From a virus: a DNA stretch of 64,000 nucleotides. This document shows positions 27,701 through 35,085 of the stretch, piece by piece; positions within the stretch are counted from its first letter, which is position 1, and every line of letters starts with the position of its first letter. The position numbers were made by a program, and so were the translations under genes. The stretch spans positions 335,797 through 399,796 of IMG/VR virus record IMGVR_UViG_3300036770_003657; one strand, 5' to 3'. The notes below the pieces were generated by a model. That model saw nothing but the letters and a program-made list of their open reading frames with translations. It made no database searches and was not told the origin of the DNA.

Positions 27701-30700
27701 CCTGGGGTGCTGGCATATGATGGATAAGTATCAATTAACCAAGCAATGACTTCCTCTCTAATAAATGCTTTATTTGTTTGTAATTGATTTTTAGCATTTA
27801 AAACTGCAACTTCTGCATTACTGGGATCAGTGAAAGACACTGCATCAATAGCAGGATAACCTTCCTCAAGAAAATCAATTATTTCCTGTACTTTATTTTT
27901 ATAGCTTAAGAAGAATGTGCCACTGGTTACATATTGTTCACTTTCTCTGTATAATTGTTTTAATGCTGCTGCTGTCTGTATCTTTTGATTATAGAAAGTG
28001 CCTAATTGATTCTGTCTATCATAACTATATTGATTTTGTCTAGTATTTAAGTTAGTTCCCAGTACTATGTCATATATAGCTCCTTCAATGACTAGACTCA
28101 TATCTCTTTCACATTTGGTTACTGTGGGGCCAGTATAACTAAATCCTAAAAATGTATTATTGACATAGTTAGTACCTTGATCAACTATATATTCAATATT
28201 ATCTAATAATAAGTCTTTGGCATTGACATAACCTACTGGCAATCCTGCAGGAGTTGGCATAGTAATTGCAGGTAATATTGTAGGTATTTTAGCAATACCA
28301 TCTCCAGTACCAGGTACAGCGGCTACAAAGGTATCTCCTACTGTATAAGATTCACCAGTAGTACCAGCTACAGCGTTCCAATCAGTGCTTCCTAATACTT
28401 CAATTTCATACGTAATACCCGCAACTAAATCTGTTACAGGATATGATACATCAACTACGTTGATTAAGTCACCAGCATATGTATTCGCCAGTATGTTTGT
28501 AATACTTTGAATACTGGCAGCTACTTCAGTTGCCTCAGTTCCACTTTGAGTATCTACAGCCTTTAACAATAGATAGTTTAAAGCTCTAATGGTAATATCT
28601 TTTTGACTAATTAGTACTGCACTGGCTGTGGCATTGCTATAGGTAAATCCTGCCTTTACGCTTTGCCAATTACTGCCATAGATAAGATCATATCCAATAG
28701 CATCAATAATTAAACCAACATCTCTAAAACAAGTTTGATCATTAAATTCATTTCTTTGTTTATAGACTAAATTACTGGCTATTTGTAGGGCACGTTTAAT
28801 AGTTTTTACTGGTTTATTAATGCCATCAAAATTATCATCACCATTAGTTGCACTAACAGCTACTTGTCCACCACCAAATAAATCAGCACTAACAAATTCT
28901 AATTTATTTCCATCTCGATTAAGTGATAATATTGATCCATCTACACCTAAAACTCTTGGAAATGTTAATGTATAACTGTTTACAAACTCTTCCGGTGTTG
29001 TTCCTGCTGGGGCACGTAATCCTACATAGTTATTGCCGTTTGAAGTTAACTCTTTTAATCTAATCTCGCCTTGATTATTAACATTAAGACCGTCAGTGTT
29101 GATTAAGGTAGATCTTATTGTAGATGGAGTTGTCTCACCTATCCTAGTATTATCAATAGTTCCACTGTTGATATCTACGTTGGCTAATGTGCTAGTGCCA
29201 TCTACAGTAAGATCTTCAGCAATATACACATTGTTGTTTACTGTAATATTATTTACTGTAATATCATCTAATAACAAACTGCCTAAAGTTGCTTGGCCAG
29301 TAACATCGAGGTCACCACCAATATTAACATTACCAGTAGTATCAAGTGTATTGGCATCAATGTTATCAGCATTTATATCATTACTTGTTATTGTGCCTGT
29401 GAAATTACTAGTACCAGTAACATCTAGATTGCCACCTACATGTAAGTTTTCGCTTATTCCTACACCACCTGTTACTACGACGGTTCCAGTAGTTGTATCG
29501 GTAGAACCTATATTAGCCTTTGCATATACCTGTCCATCTAAATTAGTCTCTAAATTAACTGTTAAGTTTTCAATAGTAGCATTATCAAGTACATCTAATA
29601 TATCAGTTTCTATATTAGTGGCATCAACGTCACCAGTCAAATCACCTGTAACATCACCTGTAACATTACCAGTATACATAGCATCGGTACCTGTAGTACC
29701 TCTATCCAATATTACAGTTTCAGTGACTACACCACCAGTGTCCTTATAAAGAATAATATCTGTGTATGCTTTTGCATCAAACCCATTAGTACCATTTTCA
29801 AAAACTTTTACACTTACATTTTCAGCAAATATATCACCAGTGCTTGGTCCAATAATAGTACCTTCAAACTCACCAATAAATCTTTCAGTGGCTTCGATTA
29901 TTGTTCCTGTTATGGCTCTAGGTTCTTCTGCTCCAATTACAGTGGCATCAATATTCCCACCATTTATATCAACTTGATCTAACCTACTAAGCCCATAACT
30001 GGTTATATTACCACTTACCTTACCGATAAACTCAGCTTCTACATAACCTGAATCTAAGGGTGCTCCACCTGTACCATTCTCCAATACTTTTGTAATACCA
30101 TCTTCAGCATAGATATCACCAGCAAAATTTCCGCTTATGCTACCTTCAACATTACCATAGAATACAGGTGGTTGATAACTTAATACATTTGTTGGGCCAC
30201 CTGTTCCATTATCTAATATTTTAGTAGTGCCATCAGCAGCATATAAATCACCAACTACATTACCTTCTAGTTTACCAACAAATTTTACACTGGCAGTAAT
30301 TACAGTTCCTGTGATTAAGGTAGGACCGCTATTACCAATTATAGTGCTGTTAATAAATCCACCGTTTAATAACAAACTACTTATTTGACTGGTTCCAGTA
30401 GTTTGAGTTATTCGACCTAACAATTCACCTGTAAAAGTTGCATCTGTTCCATTGGTGCCATTCTCTAAAACTTTTACTCCACTATCGCTATAAATATCAC
30501 CAAAAACATCACCAAACAAGTTACCAGTAATATTGCCTTGAATGTTAGCTAGAATTTCTTCTTCTACATTTATACTATTGGCTACTATATCGCCAGCTAC
30601 ATTAAGATCGCCTCCAATACCTACTCCACCAGATACAATCAATGTTCCTGTATATGGGTCTAAACTAGGCGTATTATCAGAAAGTATTGTTTTAACATTA

Positions 30701-30990
30701 ACAGTAATTATTTCTGGATCAGCTACTAGGGTTTCTACAGTATTGTTTGTCATGACAATACTATTGATTCTATCTTCAGGGCCAATGCTTAGAAAAGTAT
30801 AGGGATTGAATTCGGAAACAACTTCACCTAAAGTAACAATATAGGATAAGTTGTTCCACCTAGTAAAACCATCACCTATTTTAAAGTTTTTTTGATCTAG
30901 GTCAACCCCAATCTCGCCCTGTGCAAGAATCGGGTTAATATCTATCCAGTTTTGTCTTGAATCTCTTCTTAATTGAATCCTTTTGGCCAT
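18706..30990 (-). CDS. Giant tail fibre / adhesin (4094 aa)
   Basis: Start at 30990 is chosen because GGAGACAATA precedes the ATG; an ATG 15 codons earlier is weaker. The N-terminus (K-R-I-Q-L-R-R-D ... G-E-I-G-V-D ... K-I-G-D-G-F-T-R-W-N) is the Mtd-type tail-attachment module. It is followed by many T-G-N/G-D-V-T-G beta repeats, five C-x-R-D...Y-D...G-N-x modules between about 25.7 and 28.8 kb, a pectate-lyase-like stretch, tandem repeats near 19.4-20.3 kb, and a C-terminal peptidase-G2/IMC-like trimer autocleavage domain (Y-A-D-L-A-E-N-Y). It forms the main host-recognition fibre. GATAAATA-type promoter variant upstream. Confidence 0.9.
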   Translation of the reverse strand: MAKRIQLRRDSRQNWIDINPILAQGEIGVDLDQKNFKIGDGFTRWNNLSYIVTLGEVVSEFNPYTFLSIGPEDRINSIVMTNNTVETLVADPEIITVNVKTILSDNTPSLDPYTGTLIVSGGVGIGGDLNVAGDIVANSINVEEEILANIQGNITGNLFGDVFGDIYSDSGVKVLENGTNGTDATFTGELLGRITQTTGTSQISSLLLNGGFINSTIIGNSGPTLITGTVITASVKFVGKLEGNVVGDLYAADGTTKILDNGTGGPTNVLSYQPPVFYGNVEGSISGNFAGDIYAEDGITKVLENGTGGAPLDSGYVEAEFIGKVSGNITSYGLSRLDQVDINGGNIDATVIGAEEPRAITGTIIEATERFIGEFEGTIIGPSTGDIFAENVSVKVFENGTNGFDAKAYTDIILYKDTGGVVTETVILDRGTTGTDAMYTGNVTGDVTGDLTGDVDATNIETDILDVLDNATIENLTVNLETNLDGQVYAKANIGSTDTTTGTVVVTGGVGISENLHVGGNLDVTGTSNFTGTITSNDINADNIDANTLDTTGNVNIGGDLDVTGQATLGSLLLDDITVNNITVNNNVYIAEDLTVDGTSTLANVDINSGTIDNTRIGETTPSTIRSTLINTDGLNVNNQGEIRLKELTSNGNNYVGLRAPAGTTPEEFVNSYTLTFPRVLGVDGSILSLNRDGNKLEFVSADLFGGGQVAVSATNGDDNFDGINKPVKTIKRALQIASNLVYKQRNEFNDQTCFRDVGLIIDAIGYDLIYGSNWQSVKAGFTYSNATASAVLISQKDITIRALNYLLLKAVDTQSGTEATEVAASIQSITNILANTYAGDLINVVDVSYPVTDLVAGITYEIEVLGSTDWNAVAGTTGESYTVGDTFVAAVPGTGDGIAKIPTILPAITMPTPAGLPVGYVNAKDLLLDNIEYIVDQGTNYVNNTFLGFSYTGPTVTKCERDMSLVIEGAIYDIVLGTNLNTRQNQYSYDRQNQLGTFYNQKIQTAAALKQLYRESEQYVTSGTFFLSYKNKVQEIIDFLEEGYPAIDAVSFTDPSNAEVAVLNAKNQLQTNKAFIREEVIAWLIDTYPSYASTPGSIIDKCRRDVEFIVDAITYDVLYGGNSATYSNAEAYIFGAVLQLGAGEKAQTLAAYTRLQEIIGDIVNAVPITKSSTNLLTQDTSLYPATNSEQTIKCQDLVDIIIDVITDENTSSLNNKVFPDISSANPTTQLNFGLIQENKAAIITGVSQFITVEFNNFTYNEEKCARDIRYLVYSLAYDLMYGGNSQTIDAAKKYFSYGMGLPIFNDRQASAITYRYLKEEIINLVLENDLNAFGVGDPASSAAIDKAQELLGYVVTIIDQGPSQAPNTEYPNATPISPTKSDARAALLADKEIIQTETVAFVADYIPNEKRIVIAVASGDYYEDNPIIIPDNVSVVGAGLRACNIRPLNAGKDMLRVRNGCYFTEITFRDALDVNNIPSFTFDYAVAFDDPADPECSRVGYTRLPNNKPVISISPYVQNCSIISFLGGNGVLVDGSKVRTPNIPVNQIEAENPVEGPAPQQGKSMVGNAFTMLSFGGTGYRVINDAYAQIVSCFQIFCLNGSYCQSGGYLSITNSATNFGQFALRANGYSPNAFDFNKGIVVATGSAGAQQTITAIGFGDLPVQHYVIRFRNPVYRETYSTILNNKEELRDALITWIDSQVTANTAPYYTGFTYDQDTCRRDTLLVLEAVAYDVLTGGNSKSVEAGVAYSTSTVAALINQRTQNIAAFQELKSLTIALVHPDAQSRVGDLFDIIIDIIDSIINVPEIVDYSNIGDVTNSYKQVDDQVPFTPSNNVTIPGTSPAQIEPVINVNTNVITIPAHGFQNTEKIVYRANGNSLIKGLYDEQTYVIKILNANQFELYLDDGFEIKAKFTAPLPTGEHLLLKNIKEFFIDDLTESHVVYQKLQVEPPPIGQSYTFIPGRVIEGTTSGITPNRAYIFSWDPTTRSLVVSVEKVLVGENFIRNNFTLDTVIQYDNGSPAILNIDVTDVQNVDNLYTATFKILATTSGNELINLETLPSKQIWLHRPSIVNSSSHTWEYAGSGTDYNALPQNGGRTRVEYEQVSELPGRVYSSGTNELGDFKVGDFIKAENKTGNVQFTNTVSIAALDALKLAVGNITIEEFSADIDLGDNEVGGPSHNRLSTQLAVRSFLENRLGDFIDKELTTTTQPGGIPQLNALGKLSADQIPPLRNFLVYRSNGYRSRLNLVNTVPPTSILNGDLAIETYSGVSLTLDGVLVAVDGDLILQASSGATGRVVGGNNSTTVVIGSLGEFFDDTFDTVGEITLNGASTGLTPTLVGGIIPDQNTNYILSELDSKQILLLDPTQTYDFTGVTSVTGSNSQAQGTIEYIVEGVANALDNSNDPVTGLAGGSGYTQPPSGFYTDVPLTGGSGTGARADLFLSGGVVTNVVLTAGGSGYTTVDRLSANDANLNGRTGGSAFSVKVSQIQNRVYVDIVGALKFNANSIAPEFTEDANVVTKTTDQLDSTVVATFNAASTGSGGNVNTALSRITIVGHPFDDGDAVQYNAGFGTPLGGIVNNSIYYVKSIDADTIELYTTYSLSTKLTIVNSGAGNQTLTLSILDITKDTVYIPDHGFATGDAVKIIAADPPYGILTNSIFFVGSVTTNTFTIHEGRADAVASTLGLTIGAFNFTNTGTGVASFRKQSIKIIGVVDNASILAENWSSLSASNIDTTNIVSGIMSTTRLAIGTANSNTFLRGDSTWAKAVQKIKKPSVDSAITITGPFFDPGPGGIQEFYNEVTVGVDVVSGGQENANIPGHTNLGVASFNKSQFEVGTGGSQGAVGIKSGVVDAGTLDGQDGLYYLTPSNIIGQVPVDKGGTNIASYTVGDMLYASGSTIIQKLPIGDTNSVLNVQPVSLGSANKRPVWTDSITLNGLTVNGNVNITGAASTLNAYDIQMDDNNIELGSVEPISSRSGNINFTAIGALTTTITASTAGMIPGMTLSRVSGGQLGANPRVTAINGANLFTFTADTPPDQISPNGVAVVFNTGGITDATAAGGGITIKGTTDKLFRWIQSTSSWTSSENMDLATGKTYKINGVDVLSSTTLGSGVVNSSLTGVGTISTGTWQASIISPTYGGTGVNNGTKTITLGGNLTTSGAYASTFTMTAATSVTFPTTGTLATLAGTEALTNKTVNGMTISNSTGTFTLANAKTLTASNTMTFQATDGSTINFTTGGQVIYKAAPTIDDPTFNITYNGSGALTSVTLQSAYTTDFKTRFTSVGTTNRFSWLTNLNWNGSAFVKDNNLKSHWAIDKVITVTDTTSYIAFTYGGPTNLASADKFKVFGTGRIEMAGNISSTNTSTGTLIVTGGVAVTENLNVGGNFNVTGNTVIGGNLTVSGTTTTINTETIELADNIIVLNSNETAEPTQNAGIEIERGTDTNVSLLWDESVDKWTFGAGSTVIAGTFQGSVSGGLSGNADTATKLATARTIALTGDVSGSVTFDGSNNVSMTTTIGIDSVALGTDTTGNYIAAVSSGTPGSQTGTSGLTISGSGEGVTVNISHADTSSVGNLSSDNSGNTFIQDISFDFDGFGHVTSASVATATVSIGNGTLTVQGNNGLTGSGTFTANQSTAGTITLSHADTSSVGNLSSDNSDNTFIQDISFEFDGYGHVTAASVATATVSIGNGTLTVQGNNGLTGTGTFTANQSTAGTITLGHANSAITAGTVSDGGATRTLAFGGTFKIPSVTYDAYGHITGTNTITLTMPANPDTNTTYSAGTGLSLSGTTFNHSNSVTAGTISDGGATRTLAFGGTFKIPSVTYDANGHITGTSSITLTMPANPDTNTTYSAGTDLSLSGTTFNVSSATANTASTLVKRDASGNFSAGTITATFSGNLTGNVTGNVSGSSGSCTGNAASASTSSQVTINYNNDSNSTYQMLWGSGNSVYGTGGIYCNPATDTLYASVFNGVATQAKYADLAENYLADAKYEEGTVLMIGGVNEVTIGTDLTRKVVGVVSKNPAHLMNSELEGEHVVAVALQGRVPVKVRGKISKGDMLVSAGDGYAKAHDDPRMGMVIGKALEDFDGDEGVIEVVVGRL
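19430..19860 (-). repeat. Two-copy coding repeat (72-aa unit) in the tail fibre
   Basis: Near-identical blocks 216 bases apart, for example ACCACCAAATGCCAGTGTT at 19561 and again at 19777. Each encodes T-V/I-S-D-G-G-A-T-R-T-L-A-F-G-G and Y-S-A-G-T-x-L-S-L-S-G-T-T-F-N. Confidence 0.8.
19845..20310 (-). repeat. Two-copy coding repeat (77-aa unit) in the tail fibre
   Basis: Blocks 231 bases apart, for example TTAAATTACCTACACTGCTA at 20049 and 20280. Each encodes H-A-D-T-S-S-V-G-N-L-S-S-D-N-S plus V-Q-G-N-N-G-L-T-G. Two recent tandem duplications lie side by side. Confidence 0.8.
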
Positions 30991-31040
30991 TATTGTCTCC
31001 AACTGTAGTTTGGAGATAGCCTCCAAACCGCCCATAATAG

Positions 31041-31048
31041 TATTTATT
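31041..31048 (-). promoter_or_regulatory. Late-type promoter for the giant tail fibre
   Basis: AATAAATA on the minus strand, 50 bases ahead of the chosen ATG. A GC-rich inverted repeat (GGTTTGGAGG with CCTCCAAACC style pairing near 31008-31030) lies between them. Confidence 0.4.
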
Positions 31049-31074
31049 AGGAACGATTTGGATAGTAAACTAGT

Positions 31075-31365
31075 TTAATTCAATGCGATTCCTGAGGTTT
31101 TACTTAGATATTGCTTGGCAATCTCTGTGTCTGTTATAGCATGTGTGATAATTCCACTTTTATTAATTGCATATTCATCATCTGGATTTACTGTAAACAT
31201 AAAAGGAACCATGCCCATTCCTTGTTGATTCATCATTAATACACTGGGTTTAGTTATGTACATTGTAGTGTCATCCTCACGTACAAACCTACCTAATATT
31301 TCTTCACCGCTGCTTAATTTAAAGCTTACTACGTCATTATCTTTGTATTTTTTTGCTAATAGCAT
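31075..31365 (-). CDS. Small Sm/LSm-like phage protein
   Basis: 96 residues. V-V-S-F-K-L-S-S-G-E-E-I-L-G-R-F-V and M-Y-I-T-K-P-S-V-L have the strand pattern of an Sm fold, then a Met/Gln-rich loop. Similar proteins stand near nrd genes in marine T4-like phages. RNA binding is possible, not shown. Its ATG shares one base with the glutaredoxin stop. Confidence 0.6.
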   Translation of the reverse strand: MLLAKKYKDNDVVSFKLSSGEEILGRFVREDDTTMYITKPSVLMMNQQGMGMVPFMFTVNPDDEYAINKSGIITHAITDTEIAKQYLSKTSGIALN

Positions 31366-31595
31366 TATGCCGCCTTTTGAAAGTATTTTGCTAGTTCATT
31401 ATAACCACCAATATGTTGTTCATCTAAAAATATTTGTGGTACCGTACGAGCTGTTGGTACTGCTTCTAATAACTCTTCCTTAGTCCATCCATCACCAATT
31501 TTACGTTCTTCAAACTCAATGCCTTTTAATTCTAATAGGCTCTTGGCCTGATCACAATAGGGGCAATGATACTTACTCCAGATAATAGCCTTCAT
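31365..31595 (-). CDS. grx: Glutaredoxin
   Basis: 76 residues with C-P-Y-C at 11-14, cis-Pro motif T-V-P-Q-I-F and G-G-Y-N-E-L. It would reduce the phage ribonucleotide reductase, whose genes lie directly upstream. Confidence 0.93.
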   Translation of the reverse strand: MKAIIWSKYHCPYCDQAKSLLELKGIEFEERKIGDGWTKEELLEAVPTARTVPQIFLDEQHIGGYNELAKYFQKAA

Positions 31596-31607
31596 CTTAG
31601 TTCCTTT

Positions 31608-32705
31608 CTAGAATTGAGGAAGTTCATCATAGTTAATAGCATCACTCATGACACCAATAACATAGTTAGTTGATTCGTTTTCCTGTAATGCTGTTTGTTT
31701 CTTACTAGTATCGCTATGTTTGTTAAACCACGGAATAGGATTGGTCTTGATGTGTGTAGCATATTTTAATCCTATTTCCTTTAGTGCTGATACTGCTGTA
31801 TAATCAACAAAATCCTTTAGAATGTTAGCATTAAGTCCAATAACAGGTCCACGCTTAAACAAGTAGTCAGCCCAAGCCTTTTCTTCTCGTATAACATCCA
31901 TATATAAGGCATAGACTTCTGCTTCACATTCTACTTTGGCCTGTGCGAACCTTGGATCTTCCTTGACCACTTGATTGATCAACCAGCCTGTCCATCCCTT
32001 GTGTAATAATTCATCCTGTAGGATAAGACTGATAATGTTGCCATTTCCAATAAAGATCTTGTTCTCTACCATGGCTAGGCTAGTAGCAAAACTTACCATA
32101 AATCGTAGTGCCTCAAGAGCATAACTGGCATTAAGTGCTAGCCAAATTGCTTTGATATGATGGTCTACAGCGACTTCTGTACCTGTTTCTTTGAAGCAAT
32201 TTAATTGATGTAACTGCTCATAGTATCGACCTACACTAGCAGCCATATCCACAATCTCTTGTGTGTCATGTATGGTGTTAAACACATCTTTAGGTACATT
32301 ATAAATGTTACGAATGATATGACTGTAGCTACGACTATGTATATTAGTCTCGAAGAATGTCCAGTTGTACACTAATGCTTCTAGTTCAGGTAAACTTACT
32401 ACTGGAGTAAAGATTTGACTGGGCCCACGTCCTTGTAAACTATCCAATGCTGTTTGACGCAATAAGTTACTAGTGAAAATATGTTTTACTGCTTCACTGG
32501 CTTCTTTAAAATCCTGAGCATCTTTAACTAGGCTGATCTCCTCTGGTACCCAAAAGAAACCACGTGCTGTTTTTTCAAAGTCTGCTATTTTATTATATTT
32601 GACTTCTTCAAATCGTTGTATTGTCACTGGACCTGCTGGGTCAAGGAACATTTTACGATGTAGGTAGTCTGTCTTTGTGTGTAAGTTATATTGTTGTTTG
32701 CTCAT
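31608..32705 (-). CDS. nrdB: Ribonucleotide reductase class Ia beta subunit
   Basis: 365 residues. H-I-F-T-S-N-L-L-R-Q-T-A-L-D-S and F-F-E-T-N-I-H-S-R-S-Y-S-H-I fit the diiron/tyrosyl-radical site; Tyr127 is in the place of the radical Tyr. A second E-x-x-H ligand set follows (L-L-H-K-G, with Glu upstream). It ends with a short acidic C-terminus that docks to NrdA. Start overlaps the nrdA stop by 4 bases. Confidence 0.94.
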   Translation of the reverse strand: MSKQQYNLHTKTDYLHRKMFLDPAGPVTIQRFEEVKYNKIADFEKTARGFFWVPEEISLVKDAQDFKEASEAVKHIFTSNLLRQTALDSLQGRGPSQIFTPVVSLPELEALVYNWTFFETNIHSRSYSHIIRNIYNVPKDVFNTIHDTQEIVDMAASVGRYYEQLHQLNCFKETGTEVAVDHHIKAIWLALNASYALEALRFMVSFATSLAMVENKIFIGNGNIISLILQDELLHKGWTGWLINQVVKEDPRFAQAKVECEAEVYALYMDVIREEKAWADYLFKRGPVIGLNANILKDFVDYTAVSALKEIGLKYATHIKTNPIPWFNKHSDTSKKQTALQENESTNYVIGVMSDAINYDELPQF

Positions 32706-35035
32706 AATACGCAGGAATCGCAGTCCTCCTCCATTTCTATCTCTGTGTAATCCATTTTACTTTCTATACTAGCACCATTGGTATACTTAATATCTGCCTT
32801 GGCGCCTTGTTTATCTATTAGGCTGTAATAGAATGTTTTGATTCCCCAAATATGTGCCTGCATAAGGTTTTTCGCTATCAATGTACTAGGTACTTTACGA
32901 TCAGGAAAATGTTTGGGACTATAAAATGTGTTTGTACTAATGCTTTGATCCACATAGGCTGCTAGAACTGCTGCTGTTTTAATATAGCCAACGCAGTCTG
33001 TTTGTTCCCACATTAGTTGATACTTGTTTTTAAGTTTGTGGTATTCTGGAACTACCTGTGTAAAACTACCTGCCTTACTTTCCTTAGTACTAATAAGGCT
33101 CATGGGTAATTCTATACCATTAGTGCTGTTGATTACTACACTGCTAGATTCAACAGGAGCAATAGCCATTAAGGTAGCATTACGCACACCATACTGTATC
33201 ATATTTTGTCTAAGTGGTTCCCAGTCTAGTTCTGGAGTAAAGTCTGCTAGTTCATTAACACCCTTGGCTCTACGCTCCCACGGAAAGACTCCTTTGCCAT
33301 AGTGGGTTAGTCTACTATCCTTGCATGGACCACGTTCTTTGGCTAATTCAACTGTGGCTTCTGTTAGATAAAATGCTTGATGTTCCATCCAACTTTTAAC
33401 TTCTGCTAGAGCATCCTTATCACCATACTTTAGGCCACGTTTGGCATGCCAGTAGGCCAAATTAGTAACACCAATACCTAATGGCTGTATTTCATCATTG
33501 CTTAATTTGCTCTGTATGCTTAAGTAATCTTGGTAATCAAGAATGTTACAAAGGCTACGCTGGAGTATACGGCAAGCACGACGCATATCCTCAGGGTTGC
33601 GGAAGCAGCCCCAGTTAATTGACCCCAAGGTGCATAAAGCGATGCGGCCTTCTTGATCATCAAGTCTTTTGAATGTGCGTGTAGGAAGCAGGATTTCACA
33701 GCATAAGTTACTTTGGTATATGGGATGATGCAGGGGATCAAATGGTCCTTGGTTCAATACGTTATCTATGAACACAAGGTATATGCGTCCTGTATCAGTT
33801 CGTTCCTTAAGTATGCCTCCCTTAAATACTTCCTCGGCACTCATAGTCTTTTTGCGTAGACCTGGTGTCTTCTCGTATTTAACATACAATTCTTCAAATA
33901 GTTCAACATCTCTATAAAATGCTTCATAGAGATCTGGAACTTCATTGGGGTCAAAAAATGTTATGTCTTTTTGTTCTCTGAATCTTCGCCAGAAGAAACT
34001 CGAAAGCACAACCCCATAATCCATATGTCGTACCCTGGTTTCCTCTGTTCCTTGGTTGTTTTTGAGAACAATGAGATCATCAAACTGATGATGCCAAATA
34101 GGATAAAACACAGTGGCACTAGCATTGCGTATTCCACCTTGACTGCAACTCCTTAAATCGCCGAACCACTTTTTGAGGAAAGGTAGCATGCCTGTATGCA
34201 TGATCTCTCCACCCCTAATCGGACTACCTAATGGTCTGAGGCGTCCTATTTCCAAACCTATACCAGCACGTTTGCTGGCATATTTAGCCATCATTTCGCC
34301 GCTAGCAAATATACTGTCAAGATCATCGTCACTGCGGATAAGCACACAGCTAGAAAACTGTTTGGTAGGAGTACCAAGACCAGCAAGCACAGGAGTGGCA
34401 AGAGTAAAGAGCCCATCAGAGGCAGCATTGTAATATTCCCTTATGTAACGCATACGAGCAGTGTTAGGTTCTTCCTTATGAAATATAGTGGCAGCGGCTA
34501 CCATATAACGTACTTGTGGAGTTTCGTAGGTTTCTTTTGTACTACGATTCTTTACAAGATACTTTTCAATAAGTTGTTCAATAGCAGCATAGCTATATTG
34601 GAAGTCTTTGTCGTGATCAATCATATCATTCATACGATTCCAATCAGCTTCAGTATACCACTCTAGTAGTTCTTTAGTATACAGACCAGTAGCTATGTTG
34701 CGTTTAATGATTTCATAAAGATGAGGTATTTCGCTACTACCATATACATCTTTACGTAGCATATGGTATCGTTGACGACCTGCTACATATTGATAGTTAG
34801 TGTTACCAATGTCTGGATTTGACTCCACATCAATAAGATCAACAATAGCACGTAAGGTAATTTCATCTATCTCTCTAGTAGTAATACCATCATAGAAATG
34901 AGGGTTACTACGTATTTCAATCATACTTTGGCTTACATCAGCAATGCCATTACATATTCTTGATACTTGGGCTTGCCATTTTGTGAGATCTAAAGGCTCT
35001 CGGCTACCATTACGTTTTACTACAGTTATATTCAT
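32702..35035 (-). CDS. nrdA: Ribonucleotide reductase class Ia alpha subunit
   Basis: 777 residues. An N-terminal ATP-cone (V-V-K-R-N-G-S-R-E-P-L-D), then S-S-C-V-L-I, N-L-C-C-E-I and C-T-L-G-S-I-N carry the active-site Cys/Glu set, and the C-terminal D-C-D-S-C-V-L carries the redox pair. It makes dNTPs from rNDPs. It has its own sigma70-like promoter and heads the operon nrdA-nrdB-grx-Sm-like. Confidence 0.95.
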   Translation of the reverse strand: MNITVVKRNGSREPLDLTKWQAQVSRICNGIADVSQSMIEIRSNPHFYDGITTREIDEITLRAIVDLIDVESNPDIGNTNYQYVAGRQRYHMLRKDVYGSSEIPHLYEIIKRNIATGLYTKELLEWYTEADWNRMNDMIDHDKDFQYSYAAIEQLIEKYLVKNRSTKETYETPQVRYMVAAATIFHKEEPNTARMRYIREYYNAASDGLFTLATPVLAGLGTPTKQFSSCVLIRSDDDLDSIFASGEMMAKYASKRAGIGLEIGRLRPLGSPIRGGEIMHTGMLPFLKKWFGDLRSCSQGGIRNASATVFYPIWHHQFDDLIVLKNNQGTEETRVRHMDYGVVLSSFFWRRFREQKDITFFDPNEVPDLYEAFYRDVELFEELYVKYEKTPGLRKKTMSAEEVFKGGILKERTDTGRIYLVFIDNVLNQGPFDPLHHPIYQSNLCCEILLPTRTFKRLDDQEGRIALCTLGSINWGCFRNPEDMRRACRILQRSLCNILDYQDYLSIQSKLSNDEIQPLGIGVTNLAYWHAKRGLKYGDKDALAEVKSWMEHQAFYLTEATVELAKERGPCKDSRLTHYGKGVFPWERRAKGVNELADFTPELDWEPLRQNMIQYGVRNATLMAIAPVESSSVVINSTNGIELPMSLISTKESKAGSFTQVVPEYHKLKNKYQLMWEQTDCVGYIKTAAVLAAYVDQSISTNTFYSPKHFPDRKVPSTLIAKNLMQAHIWGIKTFYYSLIDKQGAKADIKYTNGASIESKMDYTEIEMEEDCDSCVL

Positions 35036-35057
35036 AATTTATTTTAACAACTTTACT

Positions 35058-35085
35058 AGTATAATACAAGAACAAATTAAGTCAA
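35058..35085 (-). promoter_or_regulatory. Sigma70-like promoter for the nrd operon
   Basis: On the minus strand TTGACT (35080-35085), 16-base spacer, TATACT (35058-35063). It overlaps the end of the tail-protein gene and lies 23 bases before the nrdA ATG, as expected of an early or middle gene. Confidence 0.6.

Noticed and set aside
19220-30802. Many plus-strand open frames opposite the fibre gene
   Set aside because: They are rich in hydrophobic residues only because they mirror a Thr/Gly/Asn-rich gene, and they lack ribosome sites. The minus frame is clearly coding.
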